The translations under genes and the position numbers were made by a program. Under the pieces are notes generated by a model that searched no databases, was not told where the DNA came from, and saw nothing but the letters and a program-made list of their open reading frames with translations. A stretch of 64,000 nucleotides of DNA from Intestinibacter sp964449895. GTDB taxonomy: Bacteria > Bacillota > Clostridia > Peptostreptococcales > Peptostreptococcaceae. Below, one piece after another: positions 25,330 to 34,909 of this stretch. Every line of letters starts with the position of its first letter. The stretch's first letter is position 1. The stretch is taken from positions 248,001 to 312,000 of the forward strand of contig CAYVBY010000001.1 in the NCBI GenBank assembly GCA_964449895.1. Direction: 5' to 3'.

Positions 25330-27167
25330 AGCCCCTTTCCAATATCATGTACATTTATTCCACAACCATTACAATTATGTCTACAGTCAGCTGTTGTAGT
25401 TTCTTCTTTTGCTTTTTCATTTTCTCTCATTAAGAATTTTTTGCTAACACCAACATCTATATGGTCCCAAGGGAATACTTCATCATAAGATCTTTCTCTA
25501 TTTGCATAAAAATCTATACTTAAATTATTTTTAGCCATAGCTTCTTTGTATATATCTAAATTAAAGTATTCATTCCATCCATCAAATTTCGCTCCCATTT
25601 TAAATGCATCATATAATACTTTACCTAATCTTCTATCACCTCTTGCAAGAACTGCTTCCATTAAGCTAGTTTTAGAATCATGGTAATTGTATTTTATATC
25701 TCTATTTTTAAGAGCTTTAACTAAATATTGTTGTTTATTTATAACTTCTTCAGTTTTGTCTTGAGCATGCCATTGGAATGGTGTAAATGGTTTTGGTACA
25801 AAAGTAGATGTACTTACTGTAACAGAGAATTTCTTTTTAAGTTTTCCTCCATGTACTTCTCTATATGTATCTATAACATCATAAGCTAATTTTGATATTC
25901 CATCTAAATCGTCATATCTTTCAGTTGGAAGACCTATCATAAAATAAAGCTTAACACTGTCCCATCCCATTTCGAATGCTTTTTTAGTTGTATTTTTTAA
26001 ATCATCTTCTGTTACACCTTTGTTGATTACGTCTCTAAGTCTTTGAGTTCCAGCTTCTGGTGCAAAAGTAAGTCCTGATTTTCTAACTTGTTGTATTTTT
26101 TCTGCTATTTCCATAGAGAAATTATCAAGTCTAAGTGATGGTAAAGATATTCCTATATTTTCAGGTGTAAATTCATCAACTAGAAAATCTGTAAGCTCTG
26201 ATAACTTAGAGTAGTCACTAGTGCTAAGTGATGATAAAGATATTTCGTCATATCCTGTATTATCTACTAATGTTCTTACTGCTTTAGATAAATTATCTAC
26301 ACTTTTTTCTCTTATAGGTCTATATATCATACCAGCTTGGCAGAATCTACATCCTCTTGTACATCCTCTAAATAGCTCTAATACTACTCTATCATGTACT
26401 ATTTCTATATAAGGAACTATTAATTTATCTGGATAATAAACTTCTTCCATATTTTTTATTATTCTCTTGCTAACTTTGTTAGGAACTCCTTCTCTATTTG
26501 GAGTTACACTTTTTATAGTTTCATCTTCATTGTATTCTACGTCATAGAAACTAGGTACATAAACACCTTCTATTTTTGCAACTCTAGCTAAAAAATCTTC
26601 TCTTGTAGTTTTATTTTTCTTCCATTCTTTGTACTCAGCTACAACTTCTAAATTAACCTCTTCACCTTCTCCAAGTATTGCTATATCTATAAAATCAGCA
26701 AGCGGTTCACAGTTATAAGCACATGAGCCTCCAACCATTATAAAAGGATCTTCTAAAGTTCTATCTTCTCTTAGTAAAGGTATTCCAGCTAAATCCATCA
26801 TATTTAATATATTAGAATATGAAAGTTCATATTGAAGTGTAAATGCAACAAAATCAAAATTTTTGATCGGATCTCTTGATTCTAATGCAAATAATGGAAG
26901 ATTATTTTCTCTCATTATTTTTTCCATATCTAATGCTGGAGCATAAACTCTTTCACAAAATACATCTTCATCATTGTTAATTACTCTATAAAGTATTTGA
27001 CTTCCTAAATGACTCATACCTACTTCGTATAAATCAGGAAAACAATGCGCATATCTTATTAAATTTTCATTTGTAGTATCTTTTTGAATAGAATTTATTT
27101 CATTACCAATATATCTAGCAGGTTTTTCTACTTTTTTAAGCATCTTTTTAAATTCTCTCTTATTCAT
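25323..27167 (-). CDS. TIGR03960 family radical SAM protein
   Basis: The 614 residues have an N-terminal B12-binding-like region (RYAHCFPDLYEVGMSHLG, VMVGGSCAYNCEPLAD type) and a radical SAM domain with the cluster motif CTRGCRFCQAG near 275. A further cysteine set lies at the C-terminus (CRHNCNGCGI). The substrate is unknown. It is paired with the DUF2344 protein and forms an operon with it and probably rng. The 249-base gap 27168-27416 upstream is AT-rich and holds its promoter region plus the rodA terminator. Confidence 0.88.
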   Translation of the reverse strand: MNKREFKKMLKKVEKPARYIGNEINSIQKDTTNENLIRYAHCFPDLYEVGMSHLGSQILYRVINNDEDVFCERVYAPALDMEKIMRENNLPLFALESRDPIKNFDFVAFTLQYELSYSNILNMMDLAGIPLLREDRTLEDPFIMVGGSCAYNCEPLADFIDIAILGEGEEVNLEVVAEYKEWKKNKTTREDFLARVAKIEGVYVPSFYDVEYNEDETIKSVTPNREGVPNKVSKRIIKNMEEVYYPDKLIVPYIEIVHDRVVLELFRGCTRGCRFCQAGMIYRPIREKSVDNLSKAVRTLVDNTGYDEISLSSLSTSDYSKLSELTDFLVDEFTPENIGISLPSLRLDNFSMEIAEKIQQVRKSGLTFAPEAGTQRLRDVINKGVTEDDLKNTTKKAFEMGWDSVKLYFMIGLPTERYDDLDGISKLAYDVIDTYREVHGGKLKKKFSVTVSTSTFVPKPFTPFQWHAQDKTEEVINKQQYLVKALKNRDIKYNYHDSKTSLMEAVLARGDRRLGKVLYDAFKMGAKFDGWNEYFNLDIYKEAMAKNNLSIDFYANRERSYDEVFPWDHIDVGVSKKFLMRENEKAKEETTTADCRHNCNGCGINVHDIGKGLC

Positions 27168-27370
27168 CTATTACTTAACCCTCCATTTTTATTTTGTATT
27201 TACATAATTATACTTATAATTTCAAACATAAAGCTAACATGAATTTTATTATACACCATAAAATATTATGTTCAAAGTCTTTTTATCTATAAATTGAATA
27301 TGCTATAAAAATTTTATTATATATTTATATTATAACTTATTTTTACAAGTAAATTTACAAATTATAATTA

Positions 27371-27412
27371 TAAAAAACTATGAAATTTAGATTTACTCTA
27401 AACTCCATAGTT
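27371..27412 (-). terminator. Terminator of the maf-to-rodA cluster
   Basis: AAACTATG and CATAGTTT pair, with TTTAG and CTAAA continuing the stem inside, followed on the minus strand by TTTTTATAA. It lies directly after rodA. Confidence 0.75.
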
Positions 27413-27416
27413 TCCA

Positions 27417-28529
27417 TTAGAAATTAATTTTTTTGCGTCTCATTCCTATATTTATAACCAATCCAATTATAGCAAGTGATGTCATAACAGCACTACCTCC
27501 ATAACTTATAAACGACAGCGTTACTCCTGTTACTGGCAGTAGACCCATAGTCATTCCTATATTTTGAATAATCTGGTAAGAGAACATCGAAACTACTCCT
27601 ATTACTACAAGAGAACCATAAATATCTTTTGATTCCATTGCAATTTTTATCATTCTCAATAAGAACATAACATATAATCCTACAAGTAATGCCCCTCCTA
27701 TTACACCTAATTCTTCAACAACAACGGCAAATATAAAGTCACTATCTTGTATAGGTAAAAAGTCTTCTTGATTTTGTGTTCCATTATACAAGCCTTTACC
27801 TGTAAATCCTCCAGAACCAATCGCTATCATAGATTGCATAATTTGGTAATTTCCCTCAATAGAAGTATCTTCTGGATCCATAAATCCTAAAATTCTATCT
27901 TTTTGGTAATCTGCCATAAGCATATACATAATAGGAAGTAATATTAAAACTATAATACCTCCCTTTATCAGTATATTTTTATCTATACCAGCAGAAAATA
28001 TCATACCAAACACTATACAGCAAAATATAAGCGCTCCACCTAAATCAGGCTGTATTATTATAAGACCTATAACAGGTATTGCATAAATTACAACATCAAA
28101 AATCTCTTTTAAAGTATTTAATCTTCCTTTATGATTTTCAATTATCTTTGCAAAACTAAGTATAAAAGTAATTTTTACGACTTCTATTACTTGTAAATCT
28201 AATATTATCAAGTTAAAAGTAGATTTTGCTCCTCCTCTACTATCTCCAAATATTAATACAAGTGCCAACAAAGCTATACTAACTGCATAAAGTTCTTTAT
28301 AGTGTTTTCCCATAGTATTATAATCAATCATAACAATAAATACTACAAGAATTAACCCAAGTACGAAGGCAAAACATTGTTTAAAAAGTCGGCTATAGTT
28401 TCCTGTTTGATTGACATGTGTAGCACTACTTAATATTACTAAACCATATATAAATATAGCTAAAACAATCAAAAGTAATTTCCAATCTATTTTTTTTATA
28501 AGTTTTAATGTATTCTTATAATCTATCAA
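27417..28529 (-). CDS. rodA: Rod-shape SEDS glycosyltransferase RodA
   Basis: The 370 residues make a ten-helix SEDS (FtsW/RodA/SpoVE) protein, the peptidoglycan polymerase of the elongation machine. Typical segments are GDSRGGAKSTFN near 95, IQPDLGGALIF near 160 and GVTLSFISYGGSAVMTSLA near 335. I call RodA, not FtsW, because of its linkage to mreBCD and PBP2 in the same cluster. It follows minE after a short gap with a hairpin. Confidence 0.92.
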   Translation of the reverse strand: MIDYKNTLKLIKKIDWKLLLIVLAIFIYGLVILSSATHVNQTGNYSRLFKQCFAFVLGLILVVFIVMIDYNTMGKHYKELYAVSIALLALVLIFGDSRGGAKSTFNLIILDLQVIEVVKITFILSFAKIIENHKGRLNTLKEIFDVVIYAIPVIGLIIIQPDLGGALIFCCIVFGMIFSAGIDKNILIKGGIIVLILLPIMYMLMADYQKDRILGFMDPEDTSIEGNYQIMQSMIAIGSGGFTGKGLYNGTQNQEDFLPIQDSDFIFAVVVEELGVIGGALLVGLYVMFLLRMIKIAMESKDIYGSLVVIGVVSMFSYQIIQNIGMTMGLLPVTGVTLSFISYGGSAVMTSLAIIGLVINIGMRRKKINF

Positions 28530-28567
28530 TTTCTCACCGTCTTTCCAAATATATAAAATAATAATTT

Positions 28568-28596
28568 AAAGGGATATACCCAGAAGTATATCCCAA
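28568..28596 (-). terminator. Hairpin between minE and rodA (weak terminator or processing site)
   Basis: GGGATATAC and GTATATCCC form a 9-bp stem. The T-tract on the minus strand is broken (CTTTAAATT), so it may only reduce read-through into rodA. Confidence 0.45.
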
Positions 28597-28605
28597 TTAA
28601 AAAAT

Positions 28606-28893
28606 CTAAATTTTTCTTTCTTTTATATTTTTAAGTGGTATGTTTGCAACTAAAGCTGATACTGGTTTGTCATCCGTTTCACTTCTAGTTTTAGACATTT
28701 TTATTTCTAAGCCTTTTTCATCTATTTCTGCATAATCTGATATAACCTTTAATATATCATCTTTTATTGCCTCTAATAGTTGTGGAGAACAATCTATTCT
28801 ATCATGTACTAATACTAATTTTAGTCTTTCTTTCGCTACATTCTTACTTGTTTGCGAATCGCTATTGAATGATCTAAAAAAATCGAACATCAT
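28606..28893 (-). CDS. minE: Cell division topological specificity factor MinE
   Basis: The 95 residues comprise an N-terminal MinD-binding segment (MFDFFRSFN, VAKERLKLVLVHDR) and the C-terminal topological domain (LKVISDYAEIDEKGLEIKM). MinE makes MinCD oscillate so that the septum forms at midcell. Its presence fits Clostridia, unlike Bacillus, which uses DivIVA/MinJ. It is the third gene of minCDE. Confidence 0.95.
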   Translation of the reverse strand: MMFDFFRSFNSDSQTSKNVAKERLKLVLVHDRIDCSPQLLEAIKDDILKVISDYAEIDEKGLEIKMSKTRSETDDKPVSALVANIPLKNIKERKI

Positions 28894-28903
28894 ATCCTCC
28901 TAT

Positions 28904-29701
28904 CTATTTGGCTGCTCCAAATATTTTTTTAATTTTGCTTAAAAATCCGTCTTGATATTGAAGTTCCATAAGAGGAACATTATGTCCTAATATTCTATGT
29001 GCTATATTTTTGTAGGCTTTTCCTGCATTAGATTTTTCATCTAATATTACAGGTTCACCTTTATTTGTAGATATTATTATGCTTTCATCATCTGGAACCA
29101 TACCAATTAAATCTATGGCCAATATTTCAACTATATCTTGTTTATCCATCATATCGCCACGTTTTACCATATCGTGTCTGATTCTATTGATTATAAGCTT
29201 TATATCGTTAATTTCATTAGCTTCTAATAATCCAATTATTCTGTCAGCGTCTCTTACTGCTGAAACTTCAGGATTAGTTACAACTAAAGCTCTATCTGCT
29301 CCTGCTATGGCATTTTTGAAGCCTTGTTCAATTCCAGCAGGACAATCTATTATAATGTAATCAAAGGATTCTTTTAATCTTTCACATAAATTTTTCATTT
29401 GATCTTCTGATACAGCATTTTTATCTCTAGTTTGTGCTGCAGGTAATAAATATAAATTTTCAAATCTTTTATCTTTTATTAAAGCCTGTTTTAATTTACA
29501 TGTACCTTCAACTACATCAACTATATCATATACGATTCTATTTTCAAGTCCCATAACTACATCTAAATTCCTAAGACCGATATCCGCATCTACAACTACT
29601 GTTTTTTTATTTTCAAAACTTAATGCTGTTCCTAAATTCGCAACTGTTGTTGTTTTACCAACTCCACCTTTACCAGATGTTATAACTATAACTTCACTCA
29701 T
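28904..29701 (-). CDS. minD: Septum site-determining ATPase MinD
   Basis: The 265 residues carry the deviant Walker A motif SGKGGVGKTTT (8-18), DADIGLRNLDVVMGLENR, switch II DCPAGIEQGF, and a C-terminal amphipathic membrane-targeting helix (GFLSKIKKIFGAAK). It binds the membrane in the ATP form and carries MinC. It lies 4 bases downstream of minC. Confidence 0.96.
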   Translation of the reverse strand: MSEVIVITSGKGGVGKTTTVANLGTALSFENKKTVVVDADIGLRNLDVVMGLENRIVYDIVDVVEGTCKLKQALIKDKRFENLYLLPAAQTRDKNAVSEDQMKNLCERLKESFDYIIIDCPAGIEQGFKNAIAGADRALVVTNPEVSAVRDADRIIGLLEANEINDIKLIINRIRHDMVKRGDMMDKQDIVEILAIDLIGMVPDDESIIISTNKGEPVILDEKSNAGKAYKNIAHRILGHNVPLMELQYQDGFLSKIKKIFGAAK

Positions 29702-29705
29702 ATAA

Positions 29706-30410
29706 CTACCCCCTATAGATTTCCTTCTTTTTCATATTTTTAGGTAAGTAACTCTCTATTACTATGCGACCTTCTCTTACAAAGGCTATCTCTGGGCTGA
29801 TTTCTTTAACTTCTTGGTTGGTTTCATCATCTTCGGGTGCCTCTGCTATATTATCAGCAATTTGTAAGACTTTAGGACACAAACAATTTCCAACAATATA
29901 TGCTCTATCATTTCCATTGGCTCCTGCATGCACAAATCCCTCAACTTTGCCCATCACAATTATATTTCCTGCTGCAATAGCTCTTGCTCCAGCACTTATG
30001 TCACCCATAATCACTATATCTCTTACTGAATTCAACTGTGAACCTGGCTTCATGTCTTGCATTACGACTATATCTCCATCATATGCAATATTTTCTCCAG
30101 ACCTTAAGTTTTCTATATATTTAGTATCAAATATGCCTAATATTTTTCGCTCTTCATCTTCTGTAAATTCTATATCAAACTTAGATGTAAGCTCTTCTTT
30201 TAGCATCATAATTTGAATACTACTTAAATAATCACAATTTATTTCGCAAATTTTGGCTCCATTAAAAAATCCTACATATTCCTCTAACCTGTCAACTATC
30301 GAATCTCTAACAACATCAAAAGGAGCTACTTTCTTAATATTTACAATTATACCTTTCTTATTGCCTTTAAATTCAACAAGTTCATCGGCAGAAACTTTTT
30401 TTAAAGACAT
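29706..30410 (-). CDS. minC: Septum site-determining protein MinC
   Basis: The 234 residues have an N-terminal FtsZ-inhibiting domain and a C-terminal beta-helical domain with repeating IVVMQDMKPGSQLNSVRDIV and GDISAGARAIAAGNIIVMGK turns, which bind MinD. MinCD destabilises FtsZ rings away from midcell. It is the first gene of minCDE, 63 bases after pbp2. Confidence 0.94.
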   Translation of the reverse strand: MSLKKVSADELVEFKGNKKGIIVNIKKVAPFDVVRDSIVDRLEEYVGFFNGAKICEINCDYLSSIQIMMLKEELTSKFDIEFTEDEERKILGIFDTKYIENLRSGENIAYDGDIVVMQDMKPGSQLNSVRDIVIMGDISAGARAIAAGNIIVMGKVEGFVHAGANGNDRAYIVGNCLCPKVLQIADNIAEAPEDDETNQEVKEISPEIAFVREGRIVIESYLPKNMKKKEIYRG

Positions 30411-30473
30411 AACAACCTCCAGAGTGATATCAATTTATTTACTATATTCTTCATAAATATATTAATAACCTTT

Positions 30474-33400
30474 TTATTTTTTTATTTGGAAATTAAAATT
30501 TAACTTTCCATCATCAATTATATCATTGATAACATCTTCTTCACTAGACTCTTCTTTACTTTCATCTGATTTATTTTTTTCAGACGATTTTTGACTTGAA
30601 CTACCAACCATATAATATCCTATTATGTCTTTTATTGGTAAAAAGGCATAAGTAGCTGCATTTCCTTGAGGAATTACTGCTGCAACAGCTATTTTAGGAT
30701 TATCAACTGGTGCAAATGCTACAGCCCATCCAAAGTCTCCATAAGTTTGTTTATATCTATCTATTACTTCATCTGTTATAGATGGTTTAACTTTTTTAAT
30801 GGCTCTTCTTAAATAAGCTGCATTTATTTTAGGTGTATCTGCTAATTTTTCATCAACACCATCTTTTAGTTCTTTTTCTAGTTCTTCTCTAGTTTCATCA
30901 TCTAAATCTCTTTTTTTAAGTTCTTCTTTTATTTCTTTTATTCTATTTTTTGTTAATTCTTCTTCTCTTTCTTTTCTAAGTTTTTTATATACTTTTAAAA
31001 CTTCATCTTTATTTACACCATAACTAGATAGATGACTCATTAAATATTCATATTCATCTTCTGTTGGTATTTTATCTTGTCTCTGAGCTGTACCACTCTT
31101 TGCGGCAACTGATACTGGAAAATCTTTAAAATAATTTTTAGCAGTACCTTGTGTTACAACTAATTCCATACCTTTTATTAAATCTTTTAAATTTTCATCA
31201 TCTTTAAAATCTATTTTTTTAGAAACAACTTCGCTTTCATAAGTTGTTTCATAATCGCTATTTACTATTTTTTTAGTTAAGGTTAAATCAGTTAAATATC
31301 CACCATTTGCAATCGCCATTATGTACCTTACAACTTGTGATGAAGTATAAGCATTCTCACCTTGCCCTATAGCTAAGTTTAAGTTGTCTGACATAGTCCA
31401 TCTAGCAAATTTTAAATAAGTAAATAATATAGTATCAGATAAAGGTTCTATTTCGTCTTCCTTTATATTTAATTTTTCAAGTCTAGACATAACTTCACCT
31501 CTGCCTGGACATGGGTATTCATCAATCCAACTTACAATTTCATCAATTCTTTTTTCCATTTCATCTTTATCATCTTCATTTATATCTGTAAAACTATTTA
31601 CGATATTTAAATTTAAATATGATCTAAGAGAAATTTTAGTTGAACTTATTTTATCTTCTTCTTGTGGTACCTTACCTGCTACTTCATTAATTTCATCTTC
31701 CAAACCTGTATTTTCATTTAATCCAAATAATTTTGCATATTCAAGTATTTTCTTTGAACCTACATCTATATTTAAGTCTTTTCCTGTTCCTAATAAGTCT
31801 TCTCCTGTTCCTACAACACCAAAATAAATATTACAAGATTGTTCTATTGCCTTGTACAGATTTGTTGCACCATGGTTTGATTTAGAACTATTCCAAACAG
31901 CATCACCAAATGTTTGTCCATCAAATTTTATAACCCCAGGGTCATTTATAGTATAATTTGGACTTAATCCACTTTCAAGAGCTGCCATACCAGTTATCAT
32001 TTTAAATGTAGACCCAGGCTGGAATACACCTTGAGTTACTAAATTTAAAAGTGGACTTGCAGCCAAAGTATCATTTGGATTATCCGGTTGTAAAGCATTA
32101 TAGTCTTTAGATGAGATACCAGTTACAAATAAGTTTGGATCATAATCAGGATAACTTGCAGAAGCTAATACTTCACCTGTTTCTATATCTACAGCTATAA
32201 CAGCTCCTGTTTTAGCGTTTACAGCTCCACCTTTTGTACTTACATTTCCATATTCACTTTTATACATTCCACCTGTTCTAGCAACAGTTATAGCCTGTTC
32301 TAAACCTTCTTCTGCAACCTTTTGTAAATCCATATCCAAAGTCAAGTAGACTGTATCTCCAGATACAGGTTCTTCAACTTCTAATTCATCTGTTATTTTA
32401 CCTGTTGCATTAACTTTTACTTTTTTATATCCATCAATACCTTTTAGGCTACTTTCTTGACTTCCTTCGATTCCTGTAAGTCCAACTATATCATCTGATT
32501 TATAAGACTTTTCTTCATTTTCTAGATATTTTTCTAGTTGTTGAGAAGGAATTTTTCCAACATATCCAAGTACATGTGATGCTAAATTTTTATTTGGATA
32601 ATATCTAATAGGTTCACTAGATATTGATATACCAGACATATTAATTGAATTTTCTTCTACAAAAGCAATCGTGTCTTCAGATACATTTTCTGCAAGTTTA
32701 ACTGGATAATAAGTTTTATATCCTTGAGATTTTATTAAGTTTCTAACTACAAGAATTTTTCTTGCATCCTCATCACTTAAATTTGGATCTATATCATAAT
32801 ATTGTCTAATTTTTTTAAATGCAACTTCTGCACTATCAGTTTTCTTTACTTCAATTTTCTCACCTGTATTAGTTTTCTTTACAAAGCTTTCTAACCAATC
32901 ATTTTTATCTTTAATTTCTGTAAATGTAAAAGTTGATACTAAAATAGGAGGATAATATCCCTTTTCATTTAGTTTCTTTTGAAGTTCAGAAGGTTTTAAA
33001 TCTCTATCTGATTTTTTTAGTACTCCTTCTTCAATAAGAGTATCTACTAAATAGTAAAAAGTTTCCTTTGCATTTAAATTAGTTGGTATATCATTCTTTT
33101 TCTTATATTCTCTTATACTTTTATCATAAGTATATGAAAATTTACCATTTTTGCTTATGACAATAGGAAAATTATCTTCATATTCTTCTTCATTTTCTAT
33201 TAGTTTATTTATTATTTTTAAAGCAATTCCATTTGCATCATTCCCTTTTGCAGTCAATTGATCATTTGAAACTTGTACTACAAAGGAATTTGTATTTCCT
33301 GCCAAAAGTCTTCCGTATCTATCTCTAATTTCTCCTCTTGCAGCTTTTATAGTTACTTGTTTATAGGTTTTATTGTCTGCAAGATTTGTATAATGTTCAT

Positions 33401-33506
33401 ATTTAAATATGTTCATATAGAGCATTTTTAAAATTATCACAGCAAATACAACTAATAAGAAAATTTTTATTATTCTAAATCTCTCATTAATTTTATTTTG
33501 TTCCAT
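30474..33506 (-). CDS. mrdA: Class B penicillin-binding protein 2 (elongation transpeptidase)
   Basis: The 1010 residues comprise a membrane anchor (about 12-31), a dimerisation/pedestal domain and a transpeptidase domain with SxxK at Ser499-Lys502 (PGSTFK), SxN at 557-559 (SCN) and KSG at 803-805. It cross-links peptidoglycan with RodA. It is much longer than the approximately 630 residues of E. coli PBP2. One insertion lies between the SxN and KSG motifs, and a highly charged helical stretch (about 811-895, rich in K, E, R, D) follows KSG. C. difficile class B PBPs have been described as zinc-binding; Cys558 in SCN and Cys666 are candidate ligands here (inference). Confidence 0.92.
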   Translation of the reverse strand: MEQNKINERFRIIKIFLLVVFAVIILKMLYMNIFKYEHYTNLADNKTYKQVTIKAARGEIRDRYGRLLAGNTNSFVVQVSNDQLTAKGNDANGIALKIINKLIENEEEYEDNFPIVISKNGKFSYTYDKSIREYKKKNDIPTNLNAKETFYYLVDTLIEEGVLKKSDRDLKPSELQKKLNEKGYYPPILVSTFTFTEIKDKNDWLESFVKKTNTGEKIEVKKTDSAEVAFKKIRQYYDIDPNLSDEDARKILVVRNLIKSQGYKTYYPVKLAENVSEDTIAFVEENSINMSGISISSEPIRYYPNKNLASHVLGYVGKIPSQQLEKYLENEEKSYKSDDIVGLTGIEGSQESSLKGIDGYKKVKVNATGKITDELEVEEPVSGDTVYLTLDMDLQKVAEEGLEQAITVARTGGMYKSEYGNVSTKGGAVNAKTGAVIAVDIETGEVLASASYPDYDPNLFVTGISSKDYNALQPDNPNDTLAASPLLNLVTQGVFQPGSTFKMITGMAALESGLSPNYTINDPGVIKFDGQTFGDAVWNSSKSNHGATNLYKAIEQSCNIYFGVVGTGEDLLGTGKDLNIDVGSKKILEYAKLFGLNENTGLEDEINEVAGKVPQEEDKISSTKISLRSYLNLNIVNSFTDINEDDKDEMEKRIDEIVSWIDEYPCPGRGEVMSRLEKLNIKEDEIEPLSDTILFTYLKFARWTMSDNLNLAIGQGENAYTSSQVVRYIMAIANGGYLTDLTLTKKIVNSDYETTYESEVVSKKIDFKDDENLKDLIKGMELVVTQGTAKNYFKDFPVSVAAKSGTAQRQDKIPTEDEYEYLMSHLSSYGVNKDEVLKVYKKLRKEREEELTKNRIKEIKEELKKRDLDDETREELEKELKDGVDEKLADTPKINAAYLRRAIKKVKPSITDEVIDRYKQTYGDFGWAVAFAPVDNPKIAVAAVIPQGNAATYAFLPIKDIIGYYMVGSSSQKSSEKNKSDESKEESSEEDVINDIIDDGKLNFNFQIKK

Positions 33507-33516
33507 TAAATCACCA

Positions 33517-33999
33517 CTATTCTTCTTCTAGTTTTAATATTGGATTTTTAAATATTTTGTAAAGTAATACACCTACTAAGCCATTTATAATTGGAACTAA
33601 TATTATTTTTATAATCCATGTAAATTTACATATATTAAATAATAATTTTGCAAATAAAAAACTTGCTCCACAATATATAAAAGTCACTCCTAAAATAATA
33701 GTAAATATCATTATAGAACTTTCTTTATATACTTTATTTCTTAAATAGCTCACCATATAAGATATCACAAAAAAGATTAGTGCATTTGTTCCAAATATAC
33801 CTCCTACACTTAAATCTATTACAATACCAAAAATCGCTCCTATAATTCCACTTTCTAATTCATCTAGATAAAGTGAAATTAAAACTAAATATATTAAAAC
33901 TAAATTTATAGTCATTCCAAAAATAGATAAATAATTAATAATACTATTTTGTATTATTATTATCAAAAATCCCAATATACAAAGTAAGATTCTTTTCAT
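33517..33999 (-). CDS. mreD: Rod shape-determining protein MreD
   Basis: This small hydrophobic protein of 160 residues has about five membrane helices, in the invariable position between mreC and pbp2. Sequence conservation in the family is low; the call rests on length, topology and context, with the pattern ESGIIGAIFGIVIDLSVGGIF fitting MreD. Confidence 0.9.
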   Translation of the reverse strand: MKRILLCILGFLIIIIQNSIINYLSIFGMTINLVLIYLVLISLYLDELESGIIGAIFGIVIDLSVGGIFGTNALIFFVISYMVSYLRNKVYKESSIMIFTIILGVTFIYCGASFLFAKLLFNICKFTWIIKIILVPIINGLVGVLLYKIFKNPILKLEEE

Positions 34000-34012
34000 A
34001 GTAATTACCTCA

Positions 34013-34903
34013 CTAATTTATATTTCTTGGTTCTACTATGACTACATTATCTATATTTTTAAAGTTTGCATTTGGTTTGACTATTACATATTTTAAAGAT
34101 TGACTTTTATCTTCTATAACCTTTGTAACTTCTCCTATAGCAATGTTTTCAGGGTATAATCCAAGACCTGATGTAACGACGCTATCACCTATTGTTACAT
34201 CATAATCAGAATCTAATAAATATCCTTGTAAAAGACCTTTATCTCTACTAGATTCTTCTCCTTTTATTCCTAAACCAGTTGTAATAACACCTTTGTATTT
34301 AGAATTTCTTGATATTTTAAAACTAACTGATGATGTAGTATCTAATAAAGTAATCGCTTTTGAATAATTTGAGTATACTTCAGTGATTATTCCAACTAGA
34401 CCATCATCATTCATTACTAAACTATTTTTTTTGATACCATCATTTTTTCCTGCACTTATAACAACACTTGTATACCAAAGTCCATCATTTTTACTAATAA
34501 CTTTAGCTGATACTTGTTTTTTAACATATTTTTCATCAATAAAATTTAATGATTTTTTCAATTGTTTTAATGAATTCACTTCTTCTAATTCAGTTTTTAA
34601 ATCTATTACTTCCTCTTCTAATTTTTTATTTTCTGCTTCTAATTGTTTAACTTTTTTAGCATTAGATTTAAAACTTGCTATGTCAGAAAATCCATCACTA
34701 AAAAAACTAACACCATTTCTTATACTTGCTTGTAGATTAGATGTTAAATTAAATATTATATTAGAATTTGAAAAATTATTTCCCGAATTTTTTCCAATAG
34801 ATATGCTCACAATTCCAATTAAAGTGATAGCAACAATAGTAGTTGCTATCACTTTAAAATTTATTTTTTTTCGTTTGTTTTTTTCTCTTCTCAAACTCAT
34901 CAC
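34013..34903 (-). CDS. mreC: Rod shape-determining protein MreC
   Basis: The 296 residues have a short basic N-terminus, one membrane span (about 17-36), a coiled coil (about 84-115, VKQLEAENKKLEEEVIDLKT) and the extracytoplasmic beta domain (NDGLWYTSVVISAGKNDGIK, LVGIITEVYSNYSKAITLLD). It links MreB filaments with PBP2 and RodA. It lies 6 bases after mreB. Confidence 0.94.
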   Translation of the reverse strand: MMSLRREKNKRKKINFKVIATTIVAITLIGIVSISIGKNSGNNFSNSNIIFNLTSNLQASIRNGVSFFSDGFSDIASFKSNAKKVKQLEAENKKLEEEVIDLKTELEEVNSLKQLKKSLNFIDEKYVKKQVSAKVISKNDGLWYTSVVISAGKNDGIKKNSLVMNDDGLVGIITEVYSNYSKAITLLDTTSSVSFKISRNSKYKGVITTGLGIKGEESSRDKGLLQGYLLDSDYDVTIGDSVVTSGLGLYPENIAIGEVTKVIEDKSQSLKYVIVKPNANFKNIDNVVIVEPRNIN

Positions 34904-34909
34904 CAGCTT

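Noticed and set aside
29764..30456. Plus-strand frames of 150 and 67 codons opposite minC
   Set aside because: These are shadows of minC; composition mirrors the codon bias of the true gene on the other strand.
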